Source: Nilaparvata lugens
Lineage: Eukaryota > Arthropoda > Insecta > Hemiptera > Delphacidae
Reading direction: 5' to 3'
Assembly (NCBI RefSeq): GCF_014356525.2
Contig: NC_052505.1
Span: 14,642,135 to 14,706,134 of the forward strand
DNA length: 64,000 nt
The notes below the pieces were generated by a model. The model had not been told where the DNA came from, ran no database searches, and was given only the letters and a program-made list of their open reading frames with translations. Made by a program: the position numbers and the translations under genes. Each line of letters opens with the position of its first letter. Positions within the stretch are counted from its first letter, which is position 1. Positions 32,350 through 43,366 of the stretch are shown piece after piece.

Positions 32350-33660
32350 GATGACTGCAGATGTCAACGACTGCCTGAGAACTGGTGTTTTTCCAGATTT
32401 CCTGAAGACCTCAGAACCGTTCCCGTCTACAAGAAGGGGGACCACAAGAGCCTTAACAGCCAATTTCAGTGACTCCAGTGTTTGGAAAGGTGGTTGAAGC
32501 AGTCACCAACTTGAGAAGTTCTTTGAAAGACAAAACCCTCTTTCGAGTATGCAATTCGGTTTTTGAAGAGGGAAGTCTACTGTGGATGCAGTAAATAAAG
32601 TGGCTGAACGTATTGGTCTGGTGTTTGAGGATGGAGAGTCTCTGGAGCTGACCCTGTGCGACCTGAGCAGAGCCTTTGATTGTGTTGACCATTGCATCCT
32701 GATTGAGAAACTGCGCTACTACGGTGTGGTGAACTCTGCGCTATCCATTCTGGAGTCCTATCTGGCTGGGAGGCAGCAGGTGGTGTCTCTGGGTGGAGCT
32801 TCTTCCTGTCCACTCCCAGTGAGCCACGGTGTACCTCAGGGATCAATCCTGGGTCCGATCCTATTTATAATTATGATAAAAGACCTCGACAGTGATGGTT
32901 CAACGCTCTTGTTTGCAGATGATACATCATTGATGTCATCTGGCCGTGACCTTCATCGGGTGTTAGAGATGTCAGCTGAACATTTGCGGTCTTCAACCTC
33001 ATGGTTCCTGGCAAATCGATTCCAGTTGAATGCAAACAAGACTCAGCATATCATCTGCGGACTGTCAAGAAACCTTCCTGGTGATCAAGACCCTGTCAAG
33101 CTACTGGGGTTTGTTCTGGACAGTCAACTCAACTGGGTCAGCCATATTCAGCATGTGACCACAAGACTATACAGAATTATTTTTCTGCTGCTGAAGCTGA
33201 GGGGTTATGTGACTGAGGCCTATTTAGTCATGGTGTATCACGCGCTCTTCCACTGTCACGTTTCCTATTGCCTACTCATGTGGGGTCATTCAGCAAAGGT
33301 TGTAGAAATACTGAAGCTGCAAAAACGGGCTGCCCAAATCATCACCGCAAGCGAATATCGTGCACATTGCAAGCCCCTTTTTGTTAGACGTGGTATTCTA
33401 ACAGTGATCTGCCACTTCCTATTTCCCTGTCTGATGTATGTCAAGAAGAACCAGCAGTACATGTTGACTCGGTCTGATGAGCATGAACATAACACCAGAC
33501 ATCGAGAGCTGATTGATATTCCCAGAGAACGCCATCAGATATCACAGGTGTGCTTCAGGAGTTCAGCATTGCGATAATTTAGGCTGCCTACAGGAGTGAA
33601 AATCCTTGTATCACTTGCTTGTATCCAAGCACTTGAAAAGCAAGGCATACAGTGTTGGTG
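32350..33660 (+). pseudogene. Non-LTR retrotransposon reverse transcriptase, 5'-truncated and decayed (Jockey-like)
   Basis: The largest open piece (32582-33577) covers the RT palm and thumb: LCDLSRAFDCVDHCILIEKL, VSHGVPQGSILGPILF, LLFADDTSL and a VKLLGFVLDSQLNW block, then the CR1/Jockey-type YHALFHCHVSYCLLMWG region. Upstream, related sequence continues to about 32355 in other frames (GVFPDFLKTSEP, PISVTPVFGKVVE, MQFGF). It is interrupted by at least two frameshifts and a TGA at 32566-32568 where the family has Arg. The ORF1 and endonuclease parts are absent. It lies 0.4 kb upstream of the CNOT10 start, in the opposite orientation. Confidence 0.9.
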
Positions 33661-33949
33661 AATATATGAGTGATGATTTGTCAGAAATGCTGTCTTGCTA
33701 AACATGCCTTATGTATGTTTTGTGTATTATATGTTTTGACGCCATCGATCCCATATTATGGGTAAAGAATGCAGATTTAGGTATAGGTAGGTAGGTATAA
33801 AGATACTTTGTTTCATGAGGCTCTTCAGATGAACCGCCACTTCAACTATGAACAGACTGAAACTGTTCCACAAGACCAATGATTGTAATCAGTCAATCCT
33901 CTCTGAACAAAAATCATACAGAGGGTAGTTGATAAGTTTCTCACTAGTA

Positions 33950-34070
33950 AGTATAAATCAAATCAAATCAAATCAAATTTTATTCACAATTTCAAAAAAA
34001 AAACAATTTAGGGTCCTGCCAAACCTGTAGGTTTTTCGGCGGGTGCCCAATCACAAAAACAATATTAAGA
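33950..34070 (-). repeat. LINE 3' tail with (AATCA)n repeat
   Basis: A run of ATCAAATCAAATCAAATC followed by AAATTTTATTCACAATTT is the reverse of a LINE 3' end (...AATAAAATTTGATTTGATT). The remains of the element extend rightwards (GGCACCCGCCGAAAAACC on the minus strand). The same tail motif ends the RT fragment at 41.78 kb. Confidence 0.6.
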
Positions 34071-34488
34071 ACATAATTAGGTAAGTTTACTAGGAATTTT
34101 TATGACATTCGAAGTTCGAAATAAATAAAGAAAAAGACAATATGTAATGTAATAAAAACAAGAAAGTATAAACTAAAAAATAACTTTACAAAGTTTGTTG
34201 AATAAGAAAAATCAACTGAAAAGTATGAAAAAGAAGAAGAAAAATAGAAATAAGGATTGTTTCACACTATCTTGATAAAACATTTCATCGCTGAGGCAGG
34301 CGGCAGTGTCAACAATGAGAAAAATAGAATTTCAGCCAGCCAGAACTCAGAAATAATATAAAAACTCGCTGGTAATTGTGTAGCCAAATAATAGTAACAA
34401 TAATAATATATATTATAGATAATCTAAGTATATTAATGAGAATGAGCTTAATTAGTTCTACTTTTGATTAACATAGACTACTGTAGTG

Positions 34489-34860
34489 GATTCCACGTTA
34501 TAATGGCAGTTTTTATACTATAATGGCGTTATAATAGCACGAATGTGCTATTTTGCTTTCTTCCAGAGTGTGATGGCTTATGGTATCACGCTTTGGGGCA
34601 GTACCACCCATGTGAGGTGGGTGAACTGGTCACCAGTGAACTGGTGAGTAGATATTTTTGACTAATTTTGGCGCTGTGATGTCCGCTGCTGGTTTTGCCT
34701 TTTATGTTTTTCTCCTGACTTGTCTCTTGTGAGCATGCCCTGCATGGTCACTTTATGGACAGAAAGTTTATTATTATTATTTATTAGCATTGGTGTTGCT
34801 AACCTTGTCTGTCATACAACAAAGCATATAGCGGATAGCAATATTCTTTTTTTAGATGGG
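34489..34860 (+). mobile_element. MITE family A remnant interrupted by an RT-derived piece
   Basis: The left arm (GGATTCCACGTTATAATGGC) and a body piece (GCATTGGTGTTGCTAACCTT ... ATAGCGGATAGC, about 34786-34850) are separated by about 250 bp. That insert includes QSVMAYGITLWGSTTHV, a fragment of a LINE RT C-terminal block. No right arm is found. Confidence 0.6.
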
Positions 34861-34904
34861 ATATGGTAAAATACTTTAATTGAATTGAGGAAGGGCGGTG
34901 ATTC

Positions 34905-35190
34905 CACTGGCTATGGAGATTGTTCTAAATCGGCGTAAAATTCTTCTGGTGCTGGAAACTGATGTTGTCTAACTGGTGACTGATGATGCAAAGCGGGCAA
35001 AACTGGCTCAGGTACTCTTGGTACATTAAATAACTGAGGTTGACCAATGGTAACAGTTTTTTTTTACCAGAGAACTTCGGAGTTGGTTGATGTGACGTTT
35101 GATAGTTCTACCAGTGTCAAGTTTAACAAGGTAATTACGTGAATCAATAAGTTTGAGATTGTTTCATGATTTAGTATTGCAGTCCATCTA
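34905..35190 (-). pseudogene. LTR retrotransposon (gypsy-like) integrase C-terminal fragment
   Basis: The minus strand reads LIDSRNYLVKLDTGRTIKRH and INQLRSS, the GPY/F-like tail of a gypsy-type integrase (pattern VxLDxGRxxxRHxxQLR). After a frame change in a T9 run (35050-35060) it continues as a Pro/Gln-rich tail, QPQLFNVPRVPEPVLPALHH, ending at a TAG near 34912. No LTRs or upstream pol are visible, so it is an isolated fragment. Confidence 0.7.
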
Positions 35191-35793
35191 CAGAGCCACA
35201 TGAAACGACCTATCTGCAGCCATCTCTAGTTATTTGTGTATTGTTTTATACTTTCACGAAGTCTGTCTGGCGACTACCGGTCATGGACTGAATTACTAGT
35301 CATACTATAAGACCAGTAAAGTAACGTACCACAAAGTAATAAAACTGTACCTACACCTAACTTCAGAAATGATTATGGTATACTTCAAATTTTATTAAAG
35401 GATATTTTTCAATATAAAGCAAGTAATATTATTAATATGAATAAATGAGAAGTGCAATAATTTACAGACTTGTGTGCAGACTTATTTAGGCCTTTAAATA
35501 TGATTAAAGTAACCAACCTTTAGAAGAATGTTGCTTATTCACAGCTTCACTTTTGACCTAATGAAAATTGCACTAAAACTAAGAGAGTGAACAGTACAAC
35601 AAAAAAAGCAGTAATTTATATGAATACTGTTCAAAAACAATTCAGAAATCGACGGAAGGAAAATCAGAGAACCTAACCTCGATTCATTTTCATCATCACA
35701 TTGATCACAATAAACAACAAGACAAAAGAGCTTCTATCTGCCGCAACTTACCATAAAGCAGCCTTCAGCGCTTCAGGTGGGTGTTTTTTTAAC

Positions 35794-36109
35794 TATAGCG
35801 AGGTTTACGTTATAATGGCAGGGTTTTGGCAGTGTTCAATGGCAGATCGTCTTTTAACAATGTAGAATTAATAGTTGATTGACAAAATATTTTATCTTAA
35901 TTATGAAATCACTGAAAAATATAATTGATTATTTTAAACGAGAATTAACCGTAAATATTACATCAATAAACCTGTATCAGCTACCGTCTACACAAAGTAG
36001 AAGGAATTCTTCCTTCTCTGTGCCGTCAATAAAAGCATTGACATGACAGGATCGGCAACTTTGCTCTCCTATCTTTCTCCACTGCCATTATAACGTGGAC
36101 CTCACTATA
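35794..36109 (+). mobile_element. MITE family A, near-complete reference copy (316 bp)
   Basis: TATAGCGAGGTTTACGTTAT and CATTATAACGTGGACCTCAC (then TATA) are inverted ends. The body includes TCAGCTACCGTCTACAC and GACATGACAGGATCGGCAAC, shared with 964-1899 and 54563-54894. It is part of a family with at least eight members in the window. Non-coding. Confidence 0.85.
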
Positions 36110-36569
36110 CAATAAAACATATCATTTATAATGATAATTCTAGGCTCAGCTGCAATAATATTGCAGTAATATTATTATATATGCTGCAATAATATTATAG
36201 TCTTCTCCACAGAGCAGGATAGAATCCTTTTCACTTTCTGGCTATTCTGATTTTTATAGTGTAGTATTCAATCATGATTGAAATGCGAGGGCTTAGGATC
36301 ACAGGAGCGTAACTACAAAAATGGTTATTTTTGGCTTTTTCAGCATATCTTTATAATTTTTTGTGCTCTATTTAGTGACACATGAGCTTATCTCAACACC
36401 CTATTGGTTTACGAGTTGGGTTATGAGCCTATCTACATTGTGAAAAAATGTTTAGGATCACAAAAGCATAATTATGATGAGTTGGGTTACTGTGACTAAT
36501 CTAGTTGATGGCATTTCCAGCATAAGTACAGTTGAGCTTCTGTGGCTCTAAAGAGGCCGCGGAAATGTC

Positions 36570-36700
36570 CTATGCTTGAAAACTGTTGCTGGGTGGAACT
36601 CCGAATATTTGTCAAACAGCGGAATTGGAAATATCCGGAACTCGAAATATGTTGCTAGGCGGAATTGGGAGTATCTGGACCTCAAATTATTGGGAGACAG
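36570..36700. repeat. Degenerate short-motif repeat (GGAATTGGAAATATC module)
   Basis: The module GGAACTCCGAATATTTGTCA / GCGGAATTGGAAATATCCGG / AACTCGAAATATGTTGCTAG / GCGGAATTGGGAGTATCTGG repeats with a period of about 20-25 bp in alternation. The same module occurs at 44345-44420, at 45925-45960 and, inverted, at 49455-49585. Not coding, despite short ORFs through it. Confidence 0.65.
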
Positions 36701-36935
36701 CCACTCGGACGACAGAGCGCTCGGACGACTTTGTAAACAAGCCATTTACCACTCTGTCGACATTGTAAACAAACTATATATAGCTAATCCATGACGTAGG
36801 CAGCTCTCAGCGCTCCAGGTGGAATAATTTGCTTTCAAAATATGTAGCTCTATTAATCCCTTGTTCCAAGCTTCGTTCTCCAAAAAAGGCGCGCAAATAC
36901 GAATTTAAAGATTTTGAGATTACGAATTTTAAAAG

Positions 36936-37140
36936 TTTGTTTCAGATGAGTAATAATTTTATTTTTCGTAAAAGATGTGAAATGATATGAATTTATGGAT
37001 ATAGTTTATACTTGTCCTCTGAATTATAATTTCTGTTTGTTTCAGATGCGTAATAATTTTATTTTTCGGAAAAGATGTGAAATGATATGAATCTATGGAT
37101 ATAGTTTATACTTGTCCTCTGAATTATAATTTCTCTGAAC
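36936..37140 (+). repeat. About 103-bp tandem duplication
   Basis: GTTTGTTTCAGATGAGTAAT ... GTGAAATGATATGAATTTAT ... TTGTCCTCTGAATTATAATT occurs twice in succession with four or so substitutions. Confidence 0.9.
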
Positions 37141-37379
37141 GTTGGGCAAGACATCCATAGGAGTTTATTCATGAAATAAATTTCCACATTTCTATAGAAA
37201 ATCAAGTGACACGAGTTTTGTGAGAAAATAGAAAAATAGTTTGGATTGATGGATTTTGGAACTGAAATTTGGACATAACGAGTTTAGGAACGGTTTACTA
37301 TTGAGAAATCAAATCAGGTACCAAGATCTTGAGCTGGAAAATATAAATTCAGCAAAACTTAATACATTTTTATTTTATT

Positions 37380-37985
37380 TTCAGGAATAAGTCAATGATA
37401 TATAAAATTAAAATCAGAATAATAGATATTTATTTTTTCCTCCAAAAATAAGTAAAAATGTAGTATGAAAAAACAATCAGATAGATTTTGTATATTCTCT
37501 TGAGTAATATTCAAATACCAAGGCATAAAATTACAATCATCAACATTTGTAAGAAACAAATTTATGAAGAGTCTCATAATAGAAACGACAGAAAAAAAAT
37601 GATATGCAATAATATAAAAATTCAAAGAAGGAAATACGGTAGTTTGTTTTCAGATGTTCATATTTTTTTATTAAATCAATAAGTCAATGCAGTATGTAAA
37701 ATTACAATCATCAAAATTTGTAAGAAACATGTAGTGAGATTCTCATAATATAAACGACAAAACGAAAATTGTATACAATAATGATATAAAGAATTAAAAT
37801 AAAGAAATAGTTTGCTTTCAGAAGTTCAGCATGTCATCATTTTACTTCTAATGAATTCTTGTAAAGTACTGTGAAATTACAATCATCAAAATTTGAAAGA
37901 AACATTCAGAAGAAGTTTCATTATAAAAATGAATAAAAACAACAAAACAAAAATACAGTAATAATAATATTTAGAAAATTCAAAA
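37380..37985 (+). repeat. Three diverged tandem units of about 170 bp
   Basis: AAATTACAATCATCAA(C/A)ATTTG recurs at about 37528, 37699 and 37875. Each is followed by a TCTCATAATA-type block and a unit end of AGTTTG(T/C)TTTCAGA-type sequence. The units have diverged by many indels. No coding function. Confidence 0.8.
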
Positions 37986-38792
37986 AATGAATAGTTTATT
38001 TTCAGGGGTGTGGTGTGTATCATGTCACAGTCCCAAAATATTTCCCAAATGTTTATCAACTTGGATAAACAACATTATTATAATCCAATTGCAATGTCAA
38101 ATAAAGAATTCATTTTTTCATTATTTAACCTGCAAACTTAGGTCAAGTGATCATAATGCACAATGGAACTGAAGCCACAAGTGAAATAGAAAATGTAGTT
38201 GGACATATACAGTACGAGCTTTGATTCAGTAAATGTACATGGATATTTTCTTCATGGTATTTTCGAATAGAGAATTTTTCTCAAAAGAATATTAATTTTT
38301 GAAAAACTTATTCGTTTAAAAAAACTCAATTTCAGTATTTTTATTTATATTTAATATTATTGATTACCTACTTATTCCATTATCTCACAAAAGTAATAAT
38401 CAGAAAAAAGTTTTAGGCCTACCGTACTGTTTTTGCACAATCTTAAAAAAATGATACCCCACTTCATCATAATATAATGTGACGGGGTAATAAATAATAT
38501 TTAATGATATATAAATAGTATTTAAATCAATAAAAATTATTATTGATATATAGACTAGTAGTATCAATAAAAAACTTTTATGGAGGAACAACCAAAATAA
38601 ATTCCTGTTGCCATAATTATATAATAGCTTACAATAATAGGAAACAATCAAAGCAAAATATTCACGTTTTCAATTATTTTACTGACCTGGGCAATAGTAA
38701 TTTTAGTGAAACCCTTCATACTCCAATATCGCTATATACATCATCTACTTCTGATCAAAGAAATAATGAGACTATAAAATATTATTCATTGA

Positions 38793-39280
38793 CCGAGCAA
38801 AGCGAGGTCCAAGATTCAAGTTGACTGTTTTGCTTTTCTCTTGATGTGTGTTCCGCATTTACAGCGAAACACTGTATTTACAGCCTGGTTGCACAAAATC
38901 CGGTTAAATTTTAACCGTGATTAATTTCACGAGAACCAATCAGAGAAGACCTTTTTGATGAGACGGCTTCTCTGATTGGTTCTCGTGGAATTAATCACAA
39001 TTAAAACTTGACCGGCTTTCTAAGTTTTTGGAAAATTTAATTTGAACGTGGACTATGTCCCATTTTGACAAGCAAATTTTCCAACTCCAGCTGTTTAAAG
39101 TATAGAACTCAACTAAATCCCGAGCTCGGAAACCGGTCCTTAATGCCCTTAGGCATTAAAAACCAATTTGCAAAAATAGACGAAATACAGCTGACTCAAT
39201 TTGTGTTTTCTTCAGGATAATAATATTATGAGAGTAGAGGAATTTTCTCCATACTCCAATATTACCTACTTGCTTTCTTT
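38793..39280. mobile_element. Helitron-like repeat interrupted by a MITE B
   Basis: ATTGACCGAGCAAAGCGAGG followed by TTCAAGTTGACTGTTTTGC and GTTCCGCATTTACAGCGAAA is the repeat end also present at 14.4 and 15.0 kb. At about 38883 a family-B MITE interrupts it (GCCTGGTTGCACAAAATCCG ... TTAAAACTTGACCGGCTTT, to about 39022), and the repeat appears to resume (ATACTCCAATATT near 39251). Confidence 0.6.
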
Positions 39281-40003
39281 GTAAGGGCTACTCGTATTTA
39301 TATAAAAAATATTGAATGTAATTTATAATCCAGCTGACAGTTGATTTGTTTTTTAATAGAATAACTAGTGACCCCTGGGTTATAGAACTCGCTCATGAAC
39401 TGTTGTATTGATCTCTGAAATCCGCAACTTGTAATTATACCCTGAGTTAATGAGAATTATTATGGAAACAGTTAAATATCTCTTTTACAAGTAGTATGAT
39501 GACATTAGGTTCCATGGGGATCCTATTCCAATTGAAAAAAAAACTACTTTCTATCGCTTCAAAACTATACTCCGCCATCTTGGATCCAACTTCATTTTTA
39601 ATACAACTTCTTTTTTCAAATAGGAACGTGGTCATATGATACATGATTTCGATACAGAATTTAAAAAGAAAATTAATGACAAAACCTGCACATAGGTATA
39701 TCTGAAAACGTTACAATGATCTCAACATTAAAGATAATACTAATAATTAATTGTGGTCTACTTTGCGGCGGGCCTTATTGAACTCTGCTGTCCAACGAAC
39801 TTGACCTGTAATAAGGTTCAAAGAATACGTGTTCAACATTTGAAGCTGATTGATCAATTCTCTCTAATGTTATTGTAGAACATACAAACAGATGGACAAC
39901 AACTTTGGCCTTCAGTAAGTCAAAGGTGAGAACTCGCTAACGCTCGTTCAATAAATCATTGCAATTGTTTATTTATTTTACTACTCAGTGAAACCTGGGC
40001 CCT

Positions 40004-40247
40004 GTTTCATAAAACTTATAAGTCACGAAATACAGGAGGATCACCATTCCAATTACATGCTCTATACAGCTGATAAAATCAGCCGTTCCTGTATTACAGG
40101 ACTTCCAAGTTTTTATGAAACAGGGGACAGTGACTTACAAGTCCTGTAATACAGGAGAGTCACCATTCCAATTACATGTTCAATATAGCCGATAAAATCA
40201 GCTGTTCCTGTATTACAAGACTTCTAAATTTTTATGAAACGTCTTAT
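40004..40247. mobile_element. Two MITE family D copies in tandem
   Basis: CCTGTTTCATAAAACTTATA ... GTATTACAGGACTTCCAAGT/TTTTATGAAACAGG is a first unit of about 127 bp with inverted ends. A second (ACTTACAAGTCCTGTAATAC ... TATTACAAGACTTCTAAATT) follows immediately. Both share TCACCATTCCAATTACATG. Confidence 0.75.
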
Positions 40248-40872
40248 TGCAACAAAAAAATTTCTGTCTCATCATAGAAATATGAGAGATACAAAAAGAG
40301 AGATTCAGAGTATAATTAACTTTTAAACTTTCTTTTAGAAAACTCAGAACACATTTTGAAAATTCAAATTTCCAATATATTTTTTAAGCTTTCAAATGTA
40401 TTTTCATTTCTGTCAAGGTATTCTTTACAAAAATCAGAATATATTACTTTTGTAAATTATAAATTCACACAGGAGGTGCTAGAATGGAATAGGATAATAA
40501 TAATCAATAACAAATTCGAATAAATTCAAATTAATTTTATTTATCAAAGATATAATATTATTTGCTACAACTGTATTTCCTTACATCGTAATGCCTGTCT
40601 TACAGACAGTAGTTTCATAAACTTGAATACTTGGCTAAGATGAAATACTAGCTTAGAATGCATTTCAGTTCTCTCGAACGCGATTCTTATTGTCCTGTTA
40701 GTGTCATCCCTCACTCATCCACCATTACCCTCCATAGCATTGTAACAAAACACCATATCAATTCTATCCACTGTCCTCAGTAACTTGATCTGAAAAAATA
40801 AATTGATATCAGTACCAGAAATTTAATATGATTTTCTTCTATCTCGGCAGCCACCAACATTTGTGCCATTAA

Positions 40873-41172
40873 TTGTATCAAAATTGTATTCCAAGAGCAG
40901 TATATCACGACTTATACAAGGGCTTATAGCTCTCCAACAATGCATCGTAAAAACTGATGATTATCGCAGGTTTGTAGAGCATTGAATTCTCTTTGAAATG
41001 ATGTATTATTTCACTATTCCAATTGTATCAAAATTGTATTCCAAGAGCAGTATATCACGAATTATACAAGGGCTTATAACTCTCCAACAATGCATCGTAA
41101 AAACTGATGCTTATTGCAGGTTTGTAGAGCATTGAATTCTCTTTGAAATAATGTATTATTTCACTATTCCAA
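40873..41172 (+). repeat. About 152-bp tandem duplication
   Basis: AATTGTATCAAAATTGTATT ... CAAGGGCTTATA(G/A)CTCTCCAAC ... TTTGTAGAGCATTGAATTCT is present twice head to tail with only a handful of differences. Confidence 0.9.
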
Positions 41173-41383
41173 CTTTTTCTTTCATTGTCTTAGCAGCTTT
41201 AATGTAGGGGGTGAAATTTTCATTGCTGTAAAATTGATCGTTTGAAAATGTCATTTGAAGTGTCTGTGGAACAATTTTGGATTTTGCAGCTTAAACTGCA
41301 GGACCAGTTAGTGAGTGAACATACCGAAAGTGCGCATCTTTATCATCCCCTCTGCTGAAGGTGTGGAACCGCTGAGTTGACAC

Positions 41384-41780
41384 TTGTTTCAGCAATGGAA
41401 ATTTCACCCCCTGAAAGCATCAGAATGCATTCTGACTCTAAAATTTAAAAATGAAGGATATGTCAATCATCAATATAATACACGCTCAAGAAGAACGTAT
41501 GCACTTCAACAACATAGAAGACAATTCTTTGAGAAACGTCCTTCCTACATGGGAGCTAAGTTCTTCAACCAGCTACCAATTAATATCAGAGAGAAGGATG
41601 GTGCGATTTTCAAAAATGAATTGAAAAGATATTCAATTTCTATTAGTCCTCATACCACACAAAGCTTTCTCAACTGATTATTGTGAATTATTGTTAACTA
41701 TTTTATTATTTTATGACACTATTTATATTGTAAAAATGCAATGATAAATAAAGAACTATTTGATTTGATTCGATTTGACC
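41384..41780 (+). pseudogene. LINE 3' end: RT C-terminal fragment and (TTTGATT)n tail
   Basis: A 97-codon ORF (41384-41677) contains HQYNTRSRRTYALQQHR and AKFFNQLPINIREKDG, then FKNELKRYS. This is the YNTR ... F.R..L / LPxxI ... FKxxLKxYL signature that closes many CR1/Jockey-type LINE polyproteins. About 80 bp further on come AATAAAGAACTATTTGATTTG and a TTTGATT-like simple repeat. The rest of the element is missing (5' truncation). Not a host gene. Confidence 0.75.
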
Positions 41781-41796
41781 CCGCAGTTCTGTTTAG

Positions 41797-42212
41797 GGTA
41801 TTAAGGAGGTAAACATATCAAAAGTCCCCACTCCTACCCCCTGTGCTAAGGTGGTATGGGTGGTTCAAAGATACATTTTTTTGATTTCTCGCATATAAAT
41901 CAAAAACTATGTATCTTACGTACATAATTGTTATTTACAAAATTGAAGCTTACATAATTTCCTACAATATTCAAAACATTTTACACCTTCAAGAGCGGAT
42001 ATCTCGAAAACTAGAGAAGATACCGTATAGAAAAAGTTGTGAGATGAATATTGTAGGAAATTATGTAAGTTTCAATTTTGTAAATAACAATTATGTACGT
42101 AAGATACATAGTTTTCGTTTATATGCGAGAAACCAAAAAATGGTACATTTGAACCACTCACACCCCCTTAGCACAGTGGGTAGGGGTGGGGACTTTTGCT
42201 TACCTCCTTACT
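41797..42212. mobile_element. Foldback element with about 165-bp near-perfect inverted arms
   Basis: TTAAGGAGGTAAACATATCA and AAAGTCCCCACTCCTACCCC at the left are mirrored by GGGTAGGGGTGGGGACTTTT and GCTTACCTCCTTA at the right. The arms continue through TTGATTTCTCGCATATAAA, ATGTATCTTACGTACATAAT and TTACATAATTTCCTACAATA. The loop is about 80 bp (ACACCTTCAAGAGCGGATAT). No ORF of interest. Confidence 0.85.
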
Positions 42213-42426
42213 ACGTATGCATGTGAGCATAAATTGAATCTTCATATAAATATTATTTATGATATCATGAATAATTTCGTTATAATTCTAATTAAATAAA
42301 TTGACATCAGATGTTAATTAATTTTTATGTATGTATCTTAGATTAAGTGTAGTAGCATATACTTATATTTATTTTTTGTAAAGCTTTTTTGTATTTTGTT
42401 TTTGGCAAATAATATTCATTCATTCA

Positions 42427-43366
42427 ATTAGTTTTAGTATACTGCTTGATAGGCCATAAATTAATAGTTAATACTGTTACAATTGAGTTGACAGTTAGTA
42501 GTAACAGTTGATAATAATTGTAAGAGAAGCATTTTAAAGTCACCTCAAATAGTACTTATGTTTGATATGACGGGCAAATGCTTTTCTCGAAACCAGAAAT
42601 ATTGAATAAGAAGGTAGTCACATCATACAAGGTAGACCTGAAAAAATATCTTAATTCAGGTTTCCGAAAATGTAACACTCTTGTAAAAAATGATAACTTA
42701 TTACTCTTGAAAGTTTTAAATTTATGGAGATGAATTCAACAGATTTCTTTCTCTCTTTGAAATTCAATGGATGGGACAGGAATAATTTTATCTGTCCACC
42801 AGTTTTATTGGACACGGGAATTGCAGTAAACTGAAAAATTAGGCGAACCAAAACTTATGATCTCTTGATCATGTGATCCTCAAAGGATCACAAGGTGAAA
42901 CACTGAACAAATAATGAATACAACTTGCAGCTTACTGAAAAATGGTAGGAATCATTTTCTTTAGCTCACGCGTGGATTTTCAGAATTACCGTAACTAAAG
43001 TCTCAGTAATCACATTTTTATAAATAGGTTCGCAAATATTATTTAATGGATTGAATTTTATATTATTAAAAAAAAATATAATCAAATTATGAATACGGTA
43101 CTTTTAAAATTTTTATGTACTAATTTTTCCGTTCTATTATATTAGTTTTAGTATGCTGCTTGATAGGCCATAAATGGTTAATAGTAACTGTTACTATTGA
43201 TAACTATAACTAACTCAATAGTTAATAGTAGCTGTTGATAATAATTGTTAAAGAAGCATAATGTCTCCTCAAATATTACTTACGTTTGAAATGATGGGAA
43301 AATGCTTTCCTCAAAACCAGAAACATTGAATAAGATAGTCACATCAAGATAGACCTGAAAAAAAAA
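42427..43366. repeat. Direct repeat pair of about 220 bp, spaced 714 bp
   Basis: TTAGTTTTAGTAT(A/G)CTGCTTGATAGGC begins both copies (42427-42645 and 43141-43366). Both end at a minus-strand acceptor-like TTTTTCAG. In the second copy this is followed by 71 open bases (VYLDVTILFNVSGFEESIFP ...) and a GTAAGT donor; in the first copy the frame and donor are broken. An unrelated AT-rich piece lies between. Confidence 0.65.
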
